6,264 nucleotides of DNA from Spirochaetia bacterium (lineage in GTDB: Bacteria; Spirochaetota; UBA12135), in NCBI GenBank assembly GCA_003497555.1, contig DNNS01000192.1:2108-8371 (forward strand), given 5' to 3'. Every line of letters starts with the position of its first letter. The stretch's first letter is position 1. The position numbers and the translations under genes are program-made. The notes below the pieces were generated by a model. It was given only the letters and a program-made list of their open reading frames with translations, was not told the origin of the DNA and did not search any database. This document shows positions 6,174 through 6,264 of the stretch, one piece after another.

Positions 6174-6198
6174 TGGGTACGATTTTTTTTCTTGGGTA
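6174..6198. repeat. 25-bp intergenic repeat, right copy
   Basis: It matches 3911-3935 at 22 of 25 positions, in the same orientation, with the two TGGGTA half-sites again 19 bp apart (6174 and 6193). The differences are confined to the AT-rich centre. It begins with TG and is followed by 66 nt without a gene to the window edge. It could mark the left end of an insertion sequence whose genes start past 6264, or a regulator site. Confidence 0.65.
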
Positions 6199-6264
6199 CG
6201 CGACAATATTTAATCTGCAGAAAATGCTTGACAAACATGGGGCATACTCTTTTTTTTACTTTCC

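Larger units (their letters stand above)
5771..6264. other. Gene-free AT-rich intergenic region upstream of the sugar unit
   Basis: Nearly 500 nt without a convincing gene on either strand. Contents seen: the ribosome binding site and promoter candidates of the oxidoreductase gene, a GC-richer patch at about 5850-5887, a perfect palindrome at 5941-5956, a scattered CAGCAT motif (5974 and 6074, with its inverse CATGCTG at 6037), and the repeat copy at 6174-6198. A TTGACA at 6228-6233 on the + strand could be the -35 box of a gene beyond the window, but no matching -10 box is seen 16-18 nt after it. No tRNA or riboswitch fold was recognised by eye. Confidence 0.6.

Noticed and set aside
6228..6256. 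Sigma-70 promoter led by TTGACA at the right edge
   Set aside because: The position 17 nt downstream is a plain T-run with no TATAAT-like box; only the -35 hexamer fits.

Overview
The window looks like a chromosomal segment from a flagellated, moderately AT-rich bacterium. A spirochaete of the Treponema/Spirochaeta type is my best guess. It rests on the long FliD with a large variable middle and on the shape of the fliD locus. No rRNA or other taxonomic marker is present, so this is an inference.

Left half (1-3533, + strand): four tightly packed genes that look like one operon. The first is the last 29 codons of a gene ending in the FtsZ C-terminal peptide (DIPAFLRQ). It is followed after 10 nt by fliD (flagellar filament cap), after 9 nt by an unrecognised 334-aa helical protein, and after 1 nt by a ribonuclease HI gene with all catalytic residues. 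Cell division, flagellar capping and RNA:DNA hybrid removal thus appear to share a transcript.

Right half (3540-5770, - strand): a 100-residue STAS-domain protein (anti-sigma-factor-antagonist type) converges on the RNase HI gene with a 6-nt gap. About 150 nt upstream of it lies a two-gene unit, transcribed Gfo/Idh/MocA-type oxidoreductase then SpsF-like cytidylyltransferase, separated by 2 nt. These two probably work together on a nucleotide-activated sugar for a surface or flagellar glycan. The oxidoreductase lacks the usual EKP lysine and the usual active-site histidine, so it belongs to an unusual subfamily.

Remaining DNA: 5771-6264 is a gene-free, AT-rich stretch. It holds the promoter and ribosome binding site for the sugar unit, a perfect 16-bp palindrome, and near its right end a 25-bp element. 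A 22/25 match to that element lies in the same orientation at 3911, between the sugar unit and the STAS gene. The two copies bracket the sugar gene pair. They may be mobile-element end remnants or regulatory sites, and the sequence alone does not decide. No tRNA, rRNA, CRISPR array or complete transposase gene was seen.
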